In this document: one piece after another, positions 59,475 to 64,000 of the stretch | How positions within the stretch are numbered: the stretch's first letter is position 1 | Layout of the letters: every line of letters starts with the position of its first letter | NCBI RefSeq assembly: GCF_042678185.1 | Contig: NZ_JBHUDQ010000025.1 | Source of the DNA: Ramlibacter ginsenosidimutans | Lineage (GTDB): Bacteria > Pseudomonadota > Gammaproteobacteria > Burkholderiales > Burkholderiaceae_C | Length of the DNA stretch: 64,000 bases | Strand: one strand, 5' to 3' | Program-made: the position numbers and the translations under genes | The notes under the pieces: model-generated | What the model was told of the DNA's origin: nothing | Databases searched by the model: none | Seen by the model: the letters and a program-made list of their open reading frames with translations, nothing else

Positions 59475-61460
59475 ATGAGTGCCATCGAGTCCGTCCTGGT
59501 CGAAAACCGTGTGTTCCCGCCGAGCGAAGCCACCATCAAGGCGGCTCGCATTTCCGGCATGCCGGCCTACGAGGCCCTGTGCAAGGAAGCGGAGCGGGAC
59601 TTTGAAGGCTTCTGGGCGCGGCTGGCGCGCGAGAACCTGCAGTGGACGCGGCCGTTCACGAAGACGCTGGACGAGTCCAACGCACCTTTCTACAAATGGT
59701 TCGAGGATGGTGAGCTGAATGCCAGCGCGAACTGCCTCGACCGGCACATCGGCACGCCGGTCGAGAACAAGACCGCGATCGTCTTCGAGTCCGACGACGG
59801 GCAGGTGAGCAGGGTCACGTACAAGGAACTGCTCGCGCGCGTCGGCCAGTTCGCCAACGCGCTGAAGGCCCAGGGCATCCGCAAGGGCGACCGCGTCATC
59901 ATCTACATGCCCATGGGCGTGGAGGGCGTCGTGGCCATGCAGGCCTGCGCGCGGATCGGCGCGACCCACAGCGTCGTGTTCGGCGGCTTCTCGGCCAAGT
60001 CCATCCACGAGCGCGTGATCGACGCCGGCGCGGTGGCGGTCGTCACGGCCAACTACCAGCTGCGCGGCGGCAAGGAGATGGGGCTGAAGGCCATCGTCGA
60101 CGAAGCGCTGGCCATGGGCGGCTGCGACAGCGTGAAGACGGTGTTCGTCTACATGCGCACGCCGACCGCCTGCAACATGGTCGCCGGCCGCGACAAGACC
60201 TTCGACGAAGTGCTCAAGGGCCAGCCGACCGAGTGCAAGCCGGAGCCCGTGGGCGCGGAGCATCCGCTGTTCATCCTCTACACCTCCGGTTCGACCGGCA
60301 AGCCCAAGGGCGTGCAGCATTCCACCGGCGGCTACCTGCTGTGGTCCAAGCTCACGATGGACTGGACCTTCGACCTGAAGCCGCAGGACCTGTTCTGGTG
60401 TACCGCGGACATCGGCTGGATCACGGGCCACAGCTATGTCGCCTACGGCCCGCTCGCGGCCGGCGCGACGCAGCTGATCTTCGAAGGCATCCCGACCTAC
60501 CCGCATTCCGGGCGCTTCTGGCAGATGATCGAGAAGCACAAGGTCTCGATCTTCTACACGGCGCCCACGGCGATCCGCTCGCTGATCAAGGCGGCCGAGA
60601 CGGACGCGAAGGTGCACCCGAAGAACTGGGATCTCACCTCGCTGCGCATCCTGGGCACGGTGGGCGAGCCGATCAATCCCGAAGCATGGATGTGGTATTA
60701 CCGGAACGTGGGTGGCGAGCGTTGCCCGATCGTGGACACGTTCTGGCAGACCGAGACCGGCGGCCACGTGATCACGCCGCTGCCCGGCGCCACGCCGCTC
60801 GTGCCCGGGTCGTGCACGCTGCCGCTGCCCGGCATCATGGCCGCCATCGTCGACGAGGCGGGCCACGACATTCCCAATGGCTCCGGCGGCATGCTGGTGA
60901 TCAAGCGGCCGTGGCCTTCCATGATCCGCACGATCTGGGGCGACCCGGAGCGCTTCAGGAAAAGCTATTTCCCCGAGGAGATGGGCGGGCGCATCTACCT
61001 CGCCGGCGACGGCGCGGTGCGCGACGCGAAGACCGGCTACTTCCGCATCACGGGCCGCATCGACGACGTGCTGAACGTGTCCGGGCACCGCCTGGGCACG
61101 ATGGAGATCGAGTCGGCACTCGTTTCGAAGACCGACCTCGTGGCGGAAGCCGCGGTGGTCGGCCGCCCCGACGACCTCACGGGCGAGGCCGTGTGCGCAT
61201 TCGTCGTGCTGAAGCGTCCGCGTCCCACGGGCGAGGAGGCGAAGAAGATCGCCAACGAGTTGCGCAACTGGGTGGCCAAGGAGATCGGCCCGATCGCCAA
61301 GCCCAAGGACATCCGCTTCGGCGAGAACCTGCCCAAGACGCGCAGCGGGAAGATCATGCGCCGCCTGCTGCGCAGCATCGCCAAGGGCGAGAAGATCACG
61401 CAGGACGTCACGACCCTGGAGAACCCCGCGATCCTCGATCAGTTGTCGGAGACGAACTGA
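59475..61460 (+). CDS. acs: Acetyl-CoA synthetase
   Basis: 661 residues. AMP-binding core YTSGSTGKPKGVQHSTGGYLL, DTFWQTETGG, the GRIDDVLNVSGHR hinge, and the regulatory acetylation Lys in PKTRSGKIMRR near residue 622. It makes acetyl-CoA from acetate, ATP and CoA. CGGAGACAAAGC before ATG 59475 gives the Shine-Dalgarno. A terminator follows. Confidence 0.97.
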   Translation: MSAIESVLVENRVFPPSEATIKAARISGMPAYEALCKEAERDFEGFWARLARENLQWTRPFTKTLDESNAPFYKWFEDGELNASANCLDRHIGTPVENKTAIVFESDDGQVSRVTYKELLARVGQFANALKAQGIRKGDRVIIYMPMGVEGVVAMQACARIGATHSVVFGGFSAKSIHERVIDAGAVAVVTANYQLRGGKEMGLKAIVDEALAMGGCDSVKTVFVYMRTPTACNMVAGRDKTFDEVLKGQPTECKPEPVGAEHPLFILYTSGSTGKPKGVQHSTGGYLLWSKLTMDWTFDLKPQDLFWCTADIGWITGHSYVAYGPLAAGATQLIFEGIPTYPHSGRFWQMIEKHKVSIFYTAPTAIRSLIKAAETDAKVHPKNWDLTSLRILGTVGEPINPEAWMWYYRNVGGERCPIVDTFWQTETGGHVITPLPGATPLVPGSCTLPLPGIMAAIVDEAGHDIPNGSGGMLVIKRPWPSMIRTIWGDPERFRKSYFPEEMGGRIYLAGDGAVRDAKTGYFRITGRIDDVLNVSGHRLGTMEIESALVSKTDLVAEAAVVGRPDDLTGEAVCAFVVLKRPRPTGEEAKKIANELRNWVAKEIGPIAKPKDIRFGENLPKTRSGKIMRRLLRSIAKGEKITQDVTTLENPAILDQLSETN

Positions 61461-61481
61461 GTTAGGAAGTTCGCAGCCAGC

Positions 61482-61508
61482 AAAAAGCCCGCTCGAGAGC
61501 GGGCTTTT
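61482..61508. terminator. Bidirectional rho-independent terminator
   Basis: AAAAAGCCCGCTC-GA-GAGCGGGCTTTT: GC stem with A-run and T-run on either side, between convergent acs and the cytochrome c gene, so it can serve both. Confidence 0.9.
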
Positions 61509-61524
61509 CTTGGGCTGGAGTGTC

Positions 61525-61830
61525 TTACTTCAGCGACAGCACCCAGGCCGCGAGTTTCTTCGCTTCGGCATCGTTCACCTGCACGTTCGCGGGCATGGGC
61601 ACGGGGCCCCACACGCCGGAGCCACCCTTCATGATCTTGGCGGCAAGGCGGTCCACGGCGTCCTTCTGGCCTGCGTACTTGGCGGCGACGTCCTTGTAGG
61701 CGGGACCGACCAGCTTCTTGTCGATCGCATGGCAGGCCATGCAGTTCTTGGCGGTGGCCAAGGCCTGGTCCGCCAGCGCCGGGGCGGATGCGGCGGCCAG
61801 GACCGCCAGAGCCAGCAGGGCTCGCTTCAT
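61525..61830 (-). CDS. Periplasmic class I cytochrome c (c551/c5 type)
   Basis: 101 residues. A signal peptide (MKRALLALAVLAAASAPALA) is followed by the haem motif CMACH at about residue 30 and the distal Met in WGPVPMPAN near residue 78. Such small cytochromes carry electrons to terminal oxidases such as the caa3 enzyme at 40099. TACAAT (minus strand, 61875-61870) may be its -10. Confidence 0.92.
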   Translation of the reverse strand: MKRALLALAVLAAASAPALADQALATAKNCMACHAIDKKLVGPAYKDVAAKYAGQKDAVDRLAAKIMKGGSGVWGPVPMPANVQVNDAEAKKLAAWVLSLK

Positions 61831-61935
61831 AAGGAGTTCCTCGTCGTTGGGTTACAGTGCTTCAACGTTATTGTACGGACGCCCGTTGACCCGGCCCGCT
61901 CACCGGGTTGCGCGGGCGAATGCAGGAGGGGGAAC

Positions 61936-62181
61936 ATGTATTTGTTGTTGGCGGGGATCTTGCTGCTGGCCCTGAAATACCTGGAGATCGGGCCCGTGGC
62001 GGTCTGGTCGTGGTGGGCCGTCCTCTCGCCGTTCGCGCTGGCCGTGGCCTGGTGGACGTGGGCGGACTGGTCCGGCTACACCAAGCGCAAGGCGGTGGAA
62101 CGCGACAACGCGCGCAGGCAGGCGCGCATCGACCGCACCCGCGAGCAATTGGGCCTGGGCACCAAGAAAGCCAAGAGCTGA
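61936..62181 (+). CDS. Small Trp-rich membrane protein (TIGR04438-like)
   Basis: 81 residues, with five tryptophans in the membrane half (VAVWSWWAVLSPFALAVAWW) and a basic C-terminus (YTKRKAVERDNARRQAR). It matches in pattern the Burkholderiales family TIGR04438. AGGAGGGGG lies 6 nt before ATG 61936. The function is unknown. Confidence 0.8.
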   Translation: MYLLLAGILLLALKYLEIGPVAVWSWWAVLSPFALAVAWWTWADWSGYTKRKAVERDNARRQARIDRTREQLGLGTKKAKS

Positions 62182-62212
62182 GGGCGCGTGCGGGACTGCG
62201 CCCGCACCGGAT

Positions 62213-63727
62213 TCAGGACCCGAGCGGCGGCGCGTGCCGCCGCTTCAGCGCGTGGATCGCAGGACCTTCGATCACGGTGCCGTCCGGACGGAAGCGGCTG
62301 CCATGGCACGGGCAGTCCCAGCTTGTTTCCACGCTGTTCCAGTGCACCTTGCAGCCCATGTGCGTGCAGACGTTGGAGACTGCGAACAGTTCGCCATCGG
62401 GAGCCCGGTACGCTGCGAAGGTTTCGCCTTCCGCGTTCACGATGGCGCTGTCGCCCGGCTGCAGGCTGGCGAGCTCCTCGTTCTGGCGGTGCGTGAGGTA
62501 GTCCTTCACCAGCTGCTTCACCACCGTCACGCTCTCTTCGACGATGCGCCTGGCGCCCTTGACGGGCGAGAGCCGGTTGGGCCGCACGAGCTCGGCGAAC
62601 GCCGACTTGTGCCCCAGCAGTTCGGCGGCGATCAGCCGCGCGGCCACGGTCCCCCAGGTGAGGCCGTCGGTCGCGAAGCCGGTGGCGATGAAGCAGTCCT
62701 CCGCATCGCGCCCGATGTAGGGCAGGCCATCGGCGCCGCGGTAGTTCTGCGCGGACCAGCGCCAGGCGACGGGGCGCTCGCCCACGTATTTCTTCGCGAG
62801 CATCTCCAGGGCCAGCAAGCTCGCCTTCGCGTTGTGGATCCCCACCTTGTGCTCCTGGCCCACGCACACGAGGTAGTCGCGGCCATTGGCCTGCATCGTG
62901 CGCACCGACAGATGCTCGCTGCCCTGCCACCAGAAGGCGCCGGGGCCGGGTCCTGCGTCGGCCGGCCACTCGAATGCGATTGCGTACTCGCGGTGCACGG
63001 GCATTTCGGTCTGCACGAGGTGCATGCCCAGCGGCGTGTGGGTCGCGATCACGATTTCCTTCGCCGTGACGGAGCCCGTGGCCGTCACCGCGCGCCTGGC
63101 CTTCAGGTCCAGCGCGATGACGCGCGAGTGCTCGTGGATCGCGGCGCCGGCCTCGGCAGCGCGCCGGGCGAGCGCCGCCACGTACGCCTGCGGCTGGAAC
63201 TGCGCCTGTCCCGGCAAGACCAGGACCTCGCCCTGCGCCGGCGGCAGCGGCGAGGGCACCGAGGTGGCCCGCTCGACCGCGCAGCCGGCCGCGGCTAGCG
63301 CTTCGAACTCCTTGCGCATGGCGTCCGCAAGGGCCTGGTCGGCCCACTGCACCAGGGGGCAGCGGCGGAAGCCCACGTCCCCCAGCAGGCGCGCGCGTTC
63401 CTCGATGAAGGCGACAGCGCCACGCCGCTCGTTGGCGACCTGCCGCGCGACGTCCGTGTTCCAGCGCGACACGAGTTCGCGCATGCCGGTGGAGAGCGTC
63501 TCGTAGAGATTGCCGGTGGAGTTGCCCGTGCTGCCGCAGCCGATCTCGCCGGCTTCGAGCAGCACCACCTTCGGCTTGTTCGCCGTATGCTGTTCGGCCA
63601 GCAGGTCGGCGAGCGTCACGCCGGTGATGCCGCCGCCGATGACCAGCACGTCGGCAGTCACGTCTCCGTTGACCATCGCATAGCCGGTGGGCGCGGCCGT
63701 GCCGCGCCAGACGGAAAGCGTGTCCAT
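62213..63727 (-). CDS. FAD-dependent oxidoreductase with C-terminal Rieske domain
   Basis: 504 residues. An N-terminal DAO-type FAD domain (VLVIGGGITGVTLADLLAEQ, GSTGNSTGN, FATDGLTWGTVAARLIA) is followed by a Rieske [2Fe-2S] domain: CTHMGCKVHWN and CPCHGSRFRPDG. Such fusions are thought to pass electrons from an amino-type substrate. ATG 63727 is the start. A strong inverted repeat lies 208 bp upstream. Confidence 0.88.
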   Translation of the reverse strand: MDTLSVWRGTAAPTGYAMVNGDVTADVLVIGGGITGVTLADLLAEQHTANKPKVVLLEAGEIGCGSTGNSTGNLYETLSTGMRELVSRWNTDVARQVANERRGAVAFIEERARLLGDVGFRRCPLVQWADQALADAMRKEFEALAAAGCAVERATSVPSPLPPAQGEVLVLPGQAQFQPQAYVAALARRAAEAGAAIHEHSRVIALDLKARRAVTATGSVTAKEIVIATHTPLGMHLVQTEMPVHREYAIAFEWPADAGPGPGAFWWQGSEHLSVRTMQANGRDYLVCVGQEHKVGIHNAKASLLALEMLAKKYVGERPVAWRWSAQNYRGADGLPYIGRDAEDCFIATGFATDGLTWGTVAARLIAAELLGHKSAFAELVRPNRLSPVKGARRIVEESVTVVKQLVKDYLTHRQNEELASLQPGDSAIVNAEGETFAAYRAPDGELFAVSNVCTHMGCKVHWNSVETSWDCPCHGSRFRPDGTVIEGPAIHALKRRHAPPLGS

Positions 63728-63934
63728 GAGGTTCTCCGGGCGAAGACACCATGCTAGGCAGCGGCGCGTTGGCGGCCCGTAGGACGTGGACGACATTGAA
63801 GGCCGCGCCCTCTTCGGAGCGCGCGGGCGTCGCGGCAGGCGGCGTGCGGTGGCAGGCCCGCTGGGCCTCGGTCGGCGGCTGCGCGCGCCGACTCCCCTGG
63901 AAGCCGGTCCGGGCGGCGTCGCGCGGCACAACTC

Positions 63935-63971
63935 GCAGAGAGTTTGCCCGCTGCGCGGCCAAACTCTCTGC
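63935..63971. repeat. Inverted repeat (near-perfect hairpin) at the right edge
   Basis: GCAGAGAGTTTG (63935-63946) and CAAACTCTCTGC (63960-63971) are perfect 12-bp arms around 13 bp (CCCGC/GCGGC can nearly close it, loop TGC). The rest of the 273-bp stretch (63728-64000) holds no gene on either strand; an ATG at 63993 near the end may start one outside the window. Role unknown: terminator, attenuator or operator. Confidence 0.75.
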
Positions 63972-64000
63972 TCGGACAAGTGCCGCGGTAGCATGAAACG

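Overview
The window reads as chromosomal DNA of a high-GC betaproteobacterium, most likely Burkholderiales/Comamonadaceae (Ramlibacter/Variovorax-like). The grounds are the tRNA-Leu/tig/clpP/clpX/lon/tRNA-Gly-Cys-Gly-Leu order, a TctC/Bug-type binding protein beside a TctDE-type two-component system, a small Trp-rich protein resembling TIGR04438, the hpnCDE order, and very GC-rich third codon positions. No prophage, integrase, transposase or CRISPR was seen. Genus placement is inference.

Layout. 1-11178: end of hslR, a TctE/TctD-like two-component pair divergent from an orphan TctC, then a PAS/sigma-54 activator followed by a branched-chain-type ABC transporter operon and an alpha/beta hydrolase; a near-consensus -24/-12 promoter with two upstream dyads lies between activator and operon. 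11186-20496: hemH, a HAD phosphatase, squalene genes hpnCDE and a divergent RND efflux pair. 20767-27626: tRNA-Leu, tig, clpP, clpX, lon and four more tRNAs. 27685-31124: the most unusual part, a compact module with a Cys-rich metallothionein-like protein, an AraC-family regulator, a MauG/cytochrome c peroxidase-like dihaem protein and a DUF3703-FixH fusion lipoprotein. The two operons of the module carry the same 38-bp interrupted dyad about 80 bp upstream of their first genes. 31274-39829: L,D-transpeptidase, an OxlT-like MFS carrier with a small membrane protein, murI, class I fumarase, a secreted SUMF1-type protein and small unknowns.

40022-50353: a caa3-type cytochrome oxidase operon (subunit II with two haem-c domains, subunit I, two subunit-III-like proteins, subunit IV), followed by a glycine-zipper membrane protein, a universal stress protein, an LtrA-like protein, a Crp/Fnr regulator and a histidine kinase, which looks like a respiratory/redox stress cluster. 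50440-59187: fumC, then an ABC uptake operon (binding protein, fused permease, ATPase) with MmgE/PrpD and tartrate/isopropylmalate dehydrogenase-like enzymes and a convergent GntR/FadR regulator, probably uptake and catabolism of an organic acid. 59475-63727: acs, a small cytochrome c, the Trp-rich membrane protein and a FAD oxidoreductase with a C-terminal Rieske domain.

Several families of palindromic intergenic repeats punctuate the window. One, inside the ABC operon, supplies part of the Shine-Dalgarno of the next gene; another, as a tandem pair, supplies the stop codons of both flanking convergent genes.
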